A model generated the notes under the pieces. The model saw nothing but the letters and a program-made list of their open reading frames with translations. It was not told the origin of the DNA and did not search any database. DNA of 10,109 nucleotides from Methylocapsa sp. GTDB lineage: Bacteria; Pseudomonadota; Alphaproteobacteria; Rhizobiales; Beijerinckiaceae. The stretch covers positions 1 through 10,109 of the forward strand of contig PLUZ01000472.1 in assembly GCA_003162995.1 (NCBI GenBank). The letters are read 5' to 3'. The position numbers and the translations under genes are program-made. Position 1 is the first letter of the stretch. The number at the start of each line of letters is the position of its first letter. Below are positions 1 to 7,450 of this stretch, piece after piece.

Positions 1-45
1 CCAGCTTGATGCCAGCTTAGGGAGACGCGACCTGTAGTATCTGAA

Positions 46-216
46 ATGCGCACGCTCGAGCCAGCGAAGCGAACGGAGCCTTATGTTGCAGGGGTGAACA
101 AAAGTTTTCCAAAGGAAACATTCGACTCCATTCTCATGCCTGGCGACATTAGCCTGTCCGGCCAGTTCCAACCGCGGATCGCCCTTAATGAGGGAGAGAT
201 TGCTGAAGCCCACTGA
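46..216 (+). CDS. Unidentified short open frame (56 codons), possibly a gene remnant
   Basis: This frame is open from base 10, with an ATG at 46 and a TGA at 214-216. The predicted peptide starts MRTLEPAKRTEPYVAGVNKS and ends IALNEGEIAEAH. Its codon choice and mixed composition look more like coding sequence than most of the surrounding 750 bases. There is no convincing ribosome binding site before the ATG and I recognise no domain. It could be the tail of a decayed gene of the polysaccharide locus whose start lies left of the window, a genuine small protein, or chance. An upstream in-frame stop at 7-9 argues against it being the intact end of a longer gene. Confidence 0.2.
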   Translation: MRTLEPAKRTEPYVAGVNKSFPKETFDSILMPGDISLSGQFQPRIALNEGEIAEAH

Positions 217-750
217 GAGAAACCGCACCGAAGCGATTTTAGCCAGCTCCTGTGCTATGAAATGGATGTTTGCCTTGCGTGGACTGCGAAAATCATGCCC
301 CCGAAATGATCAGAATGCGATCCATCGGCCCCTTGCCCTTCACTACATCATCGATTCACATTATGATATCATTCGCTATTTAGCATACATGTTTAATATT
401 GATAAATATTGACATTAATCATCTATTAAGCAATGCGTCAAGGATCCTTGTGACAACCGCACCAAAAATTGAACTGATGTGTCATGTCATGCGGGTGTTA
501 TGTATCAAACGAATAAGAACCAGAAACTACGCCAACTCCGCCGAAAAAATGCCGCGCTGGAAGTTAGCGAGACAAAAGCGGCAAGATAGTGAATTCGGCG
601 AGCCTTGTAATCAAAATTTCTACAAACGAAATTCATTAATACATAAAGACGAGGAAATATGTAGAATGCTTAGAAGTTTGCACTTGTTCTGGCAACGACC
701 CAGTGCTACCTAATCTTGGCATCACGAAACGAGACGTGGGGCGGATTTAA
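217..750. other. Gene-poor, AT-rich intergenic stretch upstream of the first glycosyltransferase
   Basis: I find no credible gene here. Two overlapping open frames exist (188-412 and 399-713), but one starts within the preceding frame and the other needs a TTG start. Neither gives a recognisable protein, and both have the lysine-, arginine- and cysteine-rich look of chance translation. The stretch around 355-430 is strikingly AT-rich and contains a perfect TTGACA at 409-414, without a good -10 element at 16-18 bases. The segment probably carries the upstream control region of the gene at 751 and older decayed sequence. Confidence 0.5.
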
Positions 751-1644
751 ATGCGATCTGGCCTGAGAATTGCTGTAGGCATTGCGACTGCAGGACGCCC
801 TCTGATTCTAGCTGAAACGTTGGTTGAACTGGCTAGTCAGACCCGCTTGCCCGAGGCGTTTTTTGTTTGTCCGGCGGCGGCCACGGACTTTGACGCTTCC
901 CAAGCGTCGCAATTGCCTTTCCCGGTCCATGTCGTCAAAGGTTCGCGCGGTTTGCCCGCGCAGCGCAATGCGATTATCGACGCGGCGCTGGATTTCGATA
1001 TTCTGATGTTCTTCGACGACGACTTCGTCCCGGCGCCATCTTATCTTGCCGAAGTCGAAAATTGTTTTGCGGCGCATGCCTCGGTTGTGGTGGCGACTGG
1101 CCTCCTCCTCGCCGATGGCATCATTGGGCCGGGCATTGATTTTGCCGCGGCAAGGGCCACCCTCGCCTCCTTCGAGTTGCCAAAAACCGAGTCGCCATTG
1201 GTCAACCGCTACAATGCCTATGGCTGCAACATGGCGGTTCGCGTCGCGCCCGTCCGAGCGAATGGCCTCCGCTTCGACGAAAATCTGCCTCTTTATGGCT
1301 GGGCGGAAGATGTGGATTTCTGTCGCCAGCTAGCGATTTATGGCAGAATTGTCGAAAACGCGCGGATGACAGGCGTTCATCTTGGCGTCAAAGGGGGCCG
1401 CACATCAGGGATTCGGTTTGGCTACTCGCAAATCGCCAACCCCTATTACCTCTGGCGCAAGGGCACTACGCGACCGGGCGGCGCCCTGCGCCAAGTCGTT
1501 CGCAACGTCGGGTCGAATGTCTTGAAATCGATTTGGCCGGAGCCGTGGATCGACCGGCGCGGCCGTGCGTTCGGCAATGCTTTGGGCTTTGCCGATCTCC
1601 TTCGCGGACGCCTTCATCCAAAACGCATCCTCGAGCTTAAATGA
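751..1644 (+). CDS. Glycosyltransferase family 2 (GT-A fold), exopolysaccharide biosynthesis
   Basis: This cytoplasmic enzyme is predicted to move a sugar from a nucleotide-sugar donor to a growing polysaccharide repeat unit; donor and acceptor cannot be read from the sequence. The 297-residue protein begins almost directly with the GT2 first strand (RIAVGIATAGRP, about residues 6-17). It has the QRNAIIDAA helix typical of the nucleotide-binding half, then the metal-binding acidic triplet FFDDDF (Asp 89-91). An acceptor-side motif GWAEDVDFCRQL follows, with Glu186 and Asp187 as likely catalytic acidic residues. There is no signal peptide or membrane segment, so it is probably soluble or peripheral. 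Length is normal for a compact GT2. The start at 751 is the only sensible one, with a weak purine-rich stretch (GTGGGGCGG) ahead of it. A decayed sequence resembling parts of this gene lies about 110 bases downstream. The family is clear; the role in an export polysaccharide rests on the neighbours. Confidence 0.9.
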   Translation: MRSGLRIAVGIATAGRPLILAETLVELASQTRLPEAFFVCPAAATDFDASQASQLPFPVHVVKGSRGLPAQRNAIIDAALDFDILMFFDDDFVPAPSYLAEVENCFAAHASVVVATGLLLADGIIGPGIDFAAARATLASFELPKTESPLVNRYNAYGCNMAVRVAPVRANGLRFDENLPLYGWAEDVDFCRQLAIYGRIVENARMTGVHLGVKGGRTSGIRFGYSQIANPYYLWRKGTTRPGGALRQVVRNVGSNVLKSIWPEPWIDRRGRAFGNALGFADLLRGRLHPKRILELK

Positions 1645-1717
1645 CGGACTGGGGCGGCAGCCTGTCAACAGCGCCTCACCTGCGGCGCCACTGGACATTT
1701 CAAAACTCGACGCAAAA

Positions 1718-1742
1718 CTAGTTACATTTTGGCTAGTTACAT
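1718..1742. repeat. Spaced 10-base direct repeat, candidate operator
   Basis: The decamer CTAGTTACAT occurs at 1718-1727 and again at 1733-1742, a 15-base period with a five-base spacer (TTTGG). Two identical half-sites in tandem in an intergenic region are the kind of arrangement used by some dimeric activators. The nearest strong gene start, at 2210, is about 470 bases away, so a regulatory role is only a guess. Confidence 0.35.
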
Positions 1743-1752
1743 AAGGGCCGGG

Positions 1753-1865
1753 GATTGCAGGACGCCCTGAAAACATTTGGAACGTGGACACAACGGCATT
1801 GTAGAAAACGCGAGCGGGACGGCGTACTTTGTCCTGGCAATCGGACGGACGGTGATTGGGTAGGT
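1753..1865 (+). pseudogene. Decayed glycosyltransferase family 2 fragment related to the gene at 751
   Basis: Two short blocks match the upstream GT2 gene in the same order. Bases 1753-1768 match 786-801 at 15 of 16 positions; in the intact gene this codes for the N-terminal TAGRP segment. Bases 1798-1812 match 1348-1362 at 14 of 15 positions, the part encoding IVENA. In the relic the second block reads IVENASGTAYFVLAIGRTVIG before a TAG, against IVENARMTGVHLGVKGGRTSG in the intact protein. The two blocks are only about 30 bases apart in the relic, against about 550 in the gene, and lie in different frames. The relic therefore appears to have lost its middle and shifted frame. It could come from a duplication of this gene or from a related paralogue. 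Confidence 0.45.
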
Positions 1866-1928
1866 CCACTTGCCAGCCTTCCCCGAATGCGGCAGGACAT
1901 CTCGCGCAAAACCCATTTGGGAGAGGCT

Positions 1929-2093
1929 ATGAACGCCATTTCTGTCTACATGGGACCCGAGGTTGGCGGCGCCGCTATATTCCGGGCAACAAATTTCAGC
2001 CGTAATCGACCGGTTCACCGGCCACCCTGCTTGGCGGCCGTGCGCGCTGTATTACTCGACATAATATTATCATATTCAACGTTTAACTCTTAA
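1929..2093 (+). CDS. Small hypothetical open frame (54 aa) with a good ribosome binding site
   Basis: The ATG at 1929 is preceded by TTGGGAGAGGCT, which gives a strong Shine-Dalgarno match at short spacing, better than those of several confident genes nearby. The frame runs to TAA at 2091-2093 and encodes MNAISVYMGPEVGG followed by AAIFRATNFSRNRP, ending in a hydrophobic stretch (VRAVLLDIILSY). I recognise no family. Because it follows a glycosyltransferase relic, it may be further decayed sequence; the ribosome binding site is the only argument for a real small protein. A GC-rich hairpin (2019-2040) lies inside it. Confidence 0.2.
   Translation: MNAISVYMGPEVGGAAIFRATNFSRNRPVHRPPCLAAVRAVLLDIILSYSTFNS
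2019..2040 (+). other. GC-rich hairpin without a T run
   Basis: CGGCCACC (2019-2026) can pair with GGCGGCCG (2033-2040) with one A-C mismatch around a six-base loop. No T tract follows on either side, so it does not read as a standard intrinsic terminator. It sits ahead of the AT-rich promoter-like region of the downstream gene and could slow transcription arriving from upstream, but this is inference. Confidence 0.3.
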
Positions 2094-2119
2094 TACTAGA
2101 CTCAATATTTTATTGCTCA

Positions 2120-2147
2120 TTGGAATCAAACATACGTAACCTACTAT
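2120..2147 (+). promoter_or_regulatory. Possible promoter for the two-domain glycosyltransferase gene
   Basis: TTGGAA (2120-2125) and TACTAT (2142-2147) are separated by 16 bases and each matches four of six positions of the housekeeping sigma factor consensus. They lie at the downstream end of an abrupt AT-rich patch (about 2050-2145), 63 bases before the ATG at 2210. The match is weak; the AT patch and location are the main support. Confidence 0.3.
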
Positions 2148-2209
2148 GGGATCGGTCAAAATGTTCATAGAGAGAGGGCGTTCAAGCTTTGCTGCGAGGA
2201 TGACTTCTT

Positions 2210-4501
2210 ATGGCTTCGGGTCACACGCGATTATCCTCGATATCCGCTCCGCGCTCTAAACACGAGCACGTAATTGAAACAAGTGCACGTGATTTGAACA
2301 TGAGTGGAAGCGGTGCTTTGATCAACAAAGAAGTATTAATTTCACTTATTGTTTGTACTCTAGGACGGACAACGCCGCTCGAAAGGCTTTTTGAAAGTCT
2401 GTTGACCCAAGAGCACAAGAATTTCGAGGTGATCGTGGTGGATCAGAACCGCGACAATCGTCTCGACCCGCTTTTCGAGGACAAGCGATGGCCGTTCCCG
2501 TTGCGGCGCCTGCGAACGCCTGGCGAACTTGGTGCTAGCCGTGGCCGCAATAACGGCTGGCCAATTGCTGAAGGCTCGGTCATCGTTTTTCCCGACGACG
2601 ACTGCTGGTATCCGCCCTGGTTCCTCGCACGGGGATTGTCCCTTATAGCCGCGACCGGCGCGGACTTTCTCTCCGGCCGTGCGGCCGACGAAGATGGGCG
2701 CAGTATCAACGGAAGATACGAATTAACCGCTCAACCAATCAACCGATCCAATGTTTGGACGGCGGGAATAGAATGGATTATCTTTTTCAAAAAAGCGGCG
2801 ATCCTGGCGGTCAGCGGCTTCGATCCCGAGATCGGCGTCGGGGCTTCAACACCATGGCAATCTTGCGAAGGGCAGGACATTATGCTCCGCGCGTTGGCGA
2901 ATCGTCTGAAAGGCTATTACGATCCATCGATTTATGGATATCATGCAACATTCGATATTGAAGCGGAAGCCGGCATTCAGGGAAAAGGCCGGAGGTATGG
3001 GCGAGGGGTCGGTTACGTCTTGCGTGTCCACCGGTACGGACATTGGTCAGCCCTAAAATGGATAGGACGTCCGGTAATCGGTTCGATCGTGTTTTTTGTT
3101 CGCGGCAAATTCAAGCATGTCGAATATTATCGAAACGTCGCCATTGGGCGTTTCGAGGGATGGAGCGGCCGGCTCATCGGATCGCTTGGAGGACCGTCGG
3201 ATAAAGGACCTTTCTTCTGGCGCTCGCAAGGAAGCTCTTCTAGCACCCAGAACGAGGCAGGCAGTAAAGATCAGGTGTTACAGATAGCGACTCCAAAGCC
3301 GGAGGCGTTCGCCAGTCCGGGACCGAGCGCGCCCGCCCGTACCTCTCACGGGAAGAGTTTCGGTCACACTGAAGAGTCAGCCTCGACTGCAAGTTTGCCG
3401 CGTGTGCAACAGCGCTTGACGATCAACGGCCGCTTTCTCACGCAGAACCTCACCGGCGTGCAAAGATATTGCCGCGAGATTGTTTCGTCGTTGGATAATC
3501 TCCTCCAAGACGAGCAGTGGCGTGCTGCCCTAACGGCCAAGATCATCGTCCCTTCCGCGGGCGCTCACTGCCTTGATCTCCATGCGATCGGTGTTCAACC
3601 AACTCTCGGCCGCGTGGGTGGTCCGGCATGGACACAGTGCGTCTTGCCAATTTTGTCGCGGGGTGTTTTGCTGAGCCTCGGTAATATTGGACCCGTAGTA
3701 TCCTCCAACCATATCATATGTATCCACGACCTGAATACTTACCTGGCGCCGGAAAGCTACAGTACCGCCTTTCGCATTTATTACCGGACCATCCTGCCTA
3801 TCTTGGCGAAAAGAGCGGCTCGTGTCGTTACGGTCTCGAATTTTTCGGCTCGAATGTTGGATGAATTCAAGCTTTGCCCGCGCGACAAGATAACGGTTAT
3901 TCCCAATGGTCACGAGCATGTGCAGCGCTGGCGTCCGGACCGTTCAGTCTATGCGTCGAGCCTCTCCGGCAACCGTCCTTTTGTTTTTGTGCTCGGTAGC
4001 CGCGCGTGGCACAAGAACGTCCAGATCCTGTTTGACATCGCAAGGGAACTCGATTCCTCAGGCCTCGATCTTTTGGTGGCGGGAGCACCCAATCGGCATT
4101 TTTCTCCCGTTGAACAGTCCGCAGCGCCAAATGTTCGCATGCTCGGTTTTGTCACCGACGATGATCTTGCGGCTCTTTATCGAAACGCATTATGTTTTGC
4201 CTTTCCCTCGCTGACAGAGGGTTTCGGATTACCAGCTCTCGAAGCCATGGCCCTCGGGTGTCCGGTGATCGCGTCGAACTGCGCGAGCATGCCGGAAGTT
4301 TGCGGTAGCGCCGCGCTTTATGCGGATCCTAAATCGCCGCGTGACTGGCTCGATCAAATCAAACGTCTGCATGCGGATCAAGACCTAGCCGCCTCCTTGC
4401 GCGCCGAAGGTTGCCGCCAAGCCACTCGTTTTTCATGGACGAAAAGCGCGCAGCTCTACCTTAATTTGATCATGTCGCTAGTTCCCAGGGCCGCCAATTG
4501 A
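2210..4501 (+). CDS. Bifunctional glycosyltransferase: N-terminal GT2 fused to C-terminal GT4
   Basis: This 763-residue protein appears to carry two complete sugar transferases. The first half (about residues 43-325) is a GT2 enzyme: LISLIVCTLGRTTPLERL first strand and helix, FEVIVVDQN, GASRGRNNGW, and metal-binding Asp 129-131 in VFPDDDCWYPP. It ends with a hydrophobic stretch (IGRPVIGSIVFFVRG) that may touch the membrane. A linker rich in Ser, Pro and Ala (about 335-400) follows. The second half (about 402-755) is a GT-B fold family 4 enzyme. It opens INGRFLTQNLTGVQRYCREI, has the LGSRAWHKN donor-domain entry, and the EX7E motif in EGFGLPALEAMALG (Glu670 and Glu678). The two activities would probably add successive sugars to a lipid-linked repeat unit. 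The frame is unbroken through the linker. The ATG at 2210 has GCGAGGA nine bases upstream; the ATG at 2297-2299 region (residue 30) is an alternative that keeps both domains. Confidence 0.9.
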   Translation: MASGHTRLSSISAPRSKHEHVIETSARDLNMSGSGALINKEVLISLIVCTLGRTTPLERLFESLLTQEHKNFEVIVVDQNRDNRLDPLFEDKRWPFPLRRLRTPGELGASRGRNNGWPIAEGSVIVFPDDDCWYPPWFLARGLSLIAATGADFLSGRAADEDGRSINGRYELTAQPINRSNVWTAGIEWIIFFKKAAILAVSGFDPEIGVGASTPWQSCEGQDIMLRALANRLKGYYDPSIYGYHATFDIEAEAGIQGKGRRYGRGVGYVLRVHRYGHWSALKWIGRPVIGSIVFFVRGKFKHVEYYRNVAIGRFEGWSGRLIGSLGGPSDKGPFFWRSQGSSSSTQNEAGSKDQVLQIATPKPEAFASPGPSAPARTSHGKSFGHTEESASTASLPRVQQRLTINGRFLTQNLTGVQRYCREIVSSLDNLLQDEQWRAALTAKIIVPSAGAHCLDLHAIGVQPTLGRVGGPAWTQCVLPILSRGVLLSLGNIGPVVSSNHIICIHDLNTYLAPESYSTAFRIYYRTILPILAKRAARVVTVSNFSARMLDEFKLCPRDKITVIPNGHEHVQRWRPDRSVYASSLSGNRPFVFVLGSRAWHKNVQILFDIARELDSSGLDLLVAGAPNRHFSPVEQSAAPNVRMLGFVTDDDLAALYRNALCFAFPSLTEGFGLPALEAMALGCPVIASNCASMPEVCGSAALYADPKSPRDWLDQIKRLHADQDLAASLRAEGCRQATRFSWTKSAQLYLNLIMSLVPRAAN

Positions 4502-4808
4502 GTACGCGCGGCAAAAAAATAACCACGACACGCTGAAAGCTCTAGTAACCCGAAGATCTATAATATATATTCTCAATCAAATATCATGGAACCATAGGGG
4601 CCGATCCAGTGCATAGCCTCTTGAGTCCTAGCCAGCAATCGTTCGACTTCTTACATTTGACGCCAAAACTGGTTTCAGAGCCGGATCATATGTTAGCGAA
4701 GCATGCCAACTATAAGGCGAGCGTGATTTTTTGCGCATTACGGCCGTATCCTATGGCGATCCATCAAGCTACCGTTGGGAGCAACCAATCGAGCGAATGG
4801 AATGCTGG

Positions 4809-4836
4809 CCAAGAGGGCATCCGCAGGATGCCTTGG
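4809..4836 (+). promoter_or_regulatory. Leader hairpin upstream of the autokinase gene
   Basis: GGCATCC (4816-4822) pairs perfectly with GGATGCC (4826-4832) around a three-base GCA loop. The stem continues after a three-base bulge with CCAA (4809-4812) against TTGG (4833-4836), giving about 11 base pairs. It lies about 90 bases before the start codon and has no T run after it. It could be a leader RNA structure affecting expression or stability; no known riboswitch was recognised. Confidence 0.35.
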
Positions 4837-4882
4837 GTACGGCCGGTTTATTGTGCACCTTCTCGCCGAGACTGACGGTGGG

Positions 4883-4918
4883 CGGCAACACGGAAGTTTG
4901 CGGCAACACGGAAGTTTG
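4883..4918 (+). repeat. Exact 18-base tandem duplication just before the autokinase start
   Basis: CGGCAACACGGAAGTTTG is present twice with no spacer (4883-4900 and 4901-4918), ending nine bases before the ATG at 4928. Each copy contains GGAAG, a Shine-Dalgarno-like pentamer, so copy number could change ribosome access. The unit is a multiple of three, and in the extended reading frame it would encode RQHGSL twice. Being perfect, it is either recent or maintained. Confidence 0.8.
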
Positions 4919-4927
4919 AAGAGTGAC

Positions 4928-7291
4928 ATGAATCGGATGCTTAAAGTTGATAAGAGTCTCCTCTCGGATGAAGTGAATCCAAGGGCCATGGGTCCTTTGG
5001 AGTCGGGACCGCGCAATTTTTATATGCGCGTCATTCGGCATCAATTACCGATTATGATTGTGTTCATGGTTTTGAGCATGGCGCTCACCTTCCTTTATCT
5101 GTTCACCACAGTGCCAACCTTTGTTGCCACTGCCTCAATGGTGATCGACGCTCGCAAATTGCAAACGCTTAATCCGCAGACTGCGGCCAGCGGCGCAGTC
5201 AATGTCGACACCTCTATGGTGCAAACTGAAATGGAGCTTCTGAAATCGGATAATGTGAGCCGTGCCGTCATCCATAAGCTGCATCTGACCGAGGATCCGG
5301 AATTCGTCGGACAACCCCCTGGATTTATTGGTGCTCTTATCAACCGCGTGCACGGTTTATTTGCATCCCCATCGGTGGAGGATGAGGATCAGAAACGGTC
5401 GCAGCTGGCCAAAAGCGTGCTTTTATCCTTCTCCGGCAAGCGGTTGGTGAACCGGGTCGGCCAGAGCTATGTGATGGAGATCAATGTTCAATCGGTCAAC
5501 CCCGAGAAAGCCGCCAAGATCGCGAATGCGATCGCGGAAGCCTATATCGATGACGAGCTTAATTCCAAATACGAAGAGACGCGGCGGGCGAGCATCTGGT
5601 TGCAGGATCGCTTGAAAGAACTGCGCTCTCAAGCCGCCGCCCAACAACAGGCTGTGGTTGATTTCCGCCAGAAACACAACATCGTCGATACCGGTACGAA
5701 CGGCCAATTGATGAATGACCAGCAGCTCTCGCAGGTCAACAGCCAGCTCATCCTCGCGCAGGCCGCGACGGCGGAAGCCAAAGCCCGCTACGATCGTATT
5801 CAAGAAGTTATGAAACAAGACGTTCCCGACGCTTCGATCACGGATGCGCTGAATAACCAAATCATCGTCAAATTGCGGGGTGAATACCTCAGCCTAGCGG
5901 GCCGCATGGCCATCTACTCTCAAAAATATGGGTCCGACCATCTGGCGGTTATCGCTCTGCGCACGCAAATGCGTGAGCTCCAGCATTCGATCAAGGATGA
6001 AATGTCCAAGATCGAGCAAAGCTACAAGAGCGATTACGAAATCGCTCTTGCGCGGGAACAGAGCCTCCGTAACAGCCTCGGCAGTGCCGTTTCCCAAACG
6101 CAGGTCACGAATCAAGCACAAGTCCAGTTGCGAGAATTGGAAAGCGCCGCCCAAACCTCGAAGGCGCTCCACGATAATTTCCTCCAGCGCTACATGGAGG
6201 GAGTTCAACAGCAATCCTTCCCAATCACCGAGGCGCGTCTTGTTGGGACCGCCGATGCGCCCTTATCGAAAAGTTATCCGAAAACATCACTTGTGCTGCT
6301 GATCGCTGTGGTTGGCGGCGCGATGCTCAGCTTCGGGATTGGAGCGCTGCGTGAGATGTTCGACCGGGTTTTCCGTTCAAGCGAACAAGTCGAAGAGGAA
6401 TTGCAAGTCCACTGCCTCGCATTGCTGCCGCTTATAAAGACGGCGGCGGGTTCTAGCCCTGGCGTCGCAAACTTGAAGGTCACAGAAACCGCGCTGGCGC
6501 ACCCAGCCCCGTCGTTACTCATGCGTCCACAAGCGATGTTCGACCTCGTCCTGGACCAACCGTTCTCGAATTTTAGCGAAGCCTTACGCACCGTCAAAGT
6601 CACGAGCGATCTAAGCGGGATTTTGAAGGCCAAGAAAGCCATGGGGATTCTTTCCACCCTGCCCAACGAAGGCAAGTCAACAATCTCCGCCAATTATGCG
6701 CAACTCATTGCGCATGGTGGAAGCCGTGCGCTCTTGATTGACGCCGACCTCCGCAATCCAACCCTGTCGCGCCAGCTCGGTTATGATGGGCCTGGGTTGA
6801 TCGACGTCTTAGCTGGCTGGAAATCGCTCGAGGACATCCTTCTGCTCGATCCGCGAAGCGGTCTGCGGTTCCTTCCGGCGGGGCCAAAATCGAACATGCC
6901 CCATACCAACGAATTGCTCGCTTCCGACGCAATGAAGAAACTGATCTCAGGTTTGCTGGAGGCCTATGATTATCTGATCGTCGACTTGCCGCCACTTATC
7001 CCCGTGATCGACGCGCGCGCGTCGACAAACTTTATCGATGCTTATGTTTGTGTCGTCGAATGGGGTTCCACCAAGGTTGACCTGGTCAGACACGGTCTAT
7101 CGAACGCGCCAGAGATTTACGAACGCCTTCTTGGCGTCGTCCTAAACAAAGTCGATATGACCACGATTGGTCGTTATGAACGCCATCGCAGCAATTATTA
7201 TTATGAAAAATATCGCTCTCGTTATGGCAATTTAGACCAATCCGCCTCCGTGACCACGAGGAACACAAAGGAGCGTCGCGCGAATCTCTGA
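4928..7291 (+). CDS. Wzc/ExoP-type polysaccharide co-polymerase with C-terminal tyrosine autokinase
   Basis: This inner-membrane protein would set chain length and drive export of a capsule or exopolysaccharide, cycling between phosphorylated and unphosphorylated states. From the ATG at 4928 it has 787 residues. It has a first membrane segment (about 40-60, PIMIVFMVLSMALTFLYLF), a Wzz domain, and a long periplasmic coiled-coil part (about 200-430). A proline-rich approach leads to the second membrane segment (about 454-474, SLVLLIAVVGGAMLSFGIG). The cytoplasmic BY-kinase domain shows Walker A STLPNEGKST (Lys583), Walker A' LLIDADLRNP (Asp605, Asp607) and Walker B YLIVDLPP (Asp686). A C-terminal tyrosine cluster holds Tyr750, 757-759, 762 and 766. 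All elements needed for autophosphorylation are present and fused in one chain, the usual proteobacterial form. The frame extends upstream to a TTG at 4775 through the tandem repeat; the ATG at 4928 with GAAGAG ahead of it is more likely. No Wza or Wzy partner gene is in the window. Confidence 0.93.
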   Translation: MNRMLKVDKSLLSDEVNPRAMGPLESGPRNFYMRVIRHQLPIMIVFMVLSMALTFLYLFTTVPTFVATASMVIDARKLQTLNPQTAASGAVNVDTSMVQTEMELLKSDNVSRAVIHKLHLTEDPEFVGQPPGFIGALINRVHGLFASPSVEDEDQKRSQLAKSVLLSFSGKRLVNRVGQSYVMEINVQSVNPEKAAKIANAIAEAYIDDELNSKYEETRRASIWLQDRLKELRSQAAAQQQAVVDFRQKHNIVDTGTNGQLMNDQQLSQVNSQLILAQAATAEAKARYDRIQEVMKQDVPDASITDALNNQIIVKLRGEYLSLAGRMAIYSQKYGSDHLAVIALRTQMRELQHSIKDEMSKIEQSYKSDYEIALAREQSLRNSLGSAVSQTQVTNQAQVQLRELESAAQTSKALHDNFLQRYMEGVQQQSFPITEARLVGTADAPLSKSYPKTSLVLLIAVVGGAMLSFGIGALREMFDRVFRSSEQVEEELQVHCLALLPLIKTAAGSSPGVANLKVTETALAHPAPSLLMRPQAMFDLVLDQPFSNFSEALRTVKVTSDLSGILKAKKAMGILSTLPNEGKSTISANYAQLIAHGGSRALLIDADLRNPTLSRQLGYDGPGLIDVLAGWKSLEDILLLDPRSGLRFLPAGPKSNMPHTNELLASDAMKKLISGLLEAYDYLIVDLPPLIPVIDARASTNFIDAYVCVVEWGSTKVDLVRHGLSNAPEIYERLLGVVLNKVDMTTIGRYERHRSNYYYEKYRSRYGNLDQSASVTTRNTKERRANL

Positions 7292-7450
7292 TCCCAGAGA
7301 GTCGCCGCACATGAATGTGCCGCGCCCGCCGCGTGAGGAAGGGAGATACTTTCCCGCCGAAAGCCCTTGAATCGGTCAGCGATCGGTCAAAAGTGAAGAG
7401 AGTCGATATCGGCCCATCTCGAACGAGCTGCTCATCTTTCATAAGAATCC

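Larger units (their letters stand above)
4502..4927. other. Leader region of the tyrosine autokinase gene, no clear gene
   Basis: This 426-base gap begins with an AT-rich patch (about 4555-4595, containing TATAAT at 4559-4564 but no good -35). It then becomes mixed sequence with a stable hairpin (4809-4836) and an 18-base tandem duplication (4883-4918). Open frames across it start with GTG or TTG and give no recognisable protein. One plus-strand frame (about 4731-4919) has fairly normal codon choice and could be a worn relic. The gap most likely holds the promoter and a long untranslated leader for the kinase gene. Confidence 0.4.

Noticed and set aside
409..414. Perfect TTGACA as a promoter -35 element
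   Set aside because: No acceptable -10 at 16-18 bases; the nearest TATTAA is only nine bases away, and the next gene starts over 330 bases downstream.
188..713. Two overlapping plus-strand open frames (188-412 and 399-713)
   Set aside because: No recognisable protein, composition typical of chance translation; the second needs a TTG start inside an AT-rich stretch.
4609..4875. An 88-codon frame from a GTG start in the autokinase leader
   Set aside because: No domain, no ribosome binding site and unremarkable codon choice; likely chance.
4775..4927. N-terminal extension of the autokinase to a TTG at 4775
   Set aside because: The extra 51 residues are unlike the start of Wzz-type proteins and run through the tandem duplication; the ATG at 4928 leaves a normal cytoplasmic N-terminus before the first membrane segment.
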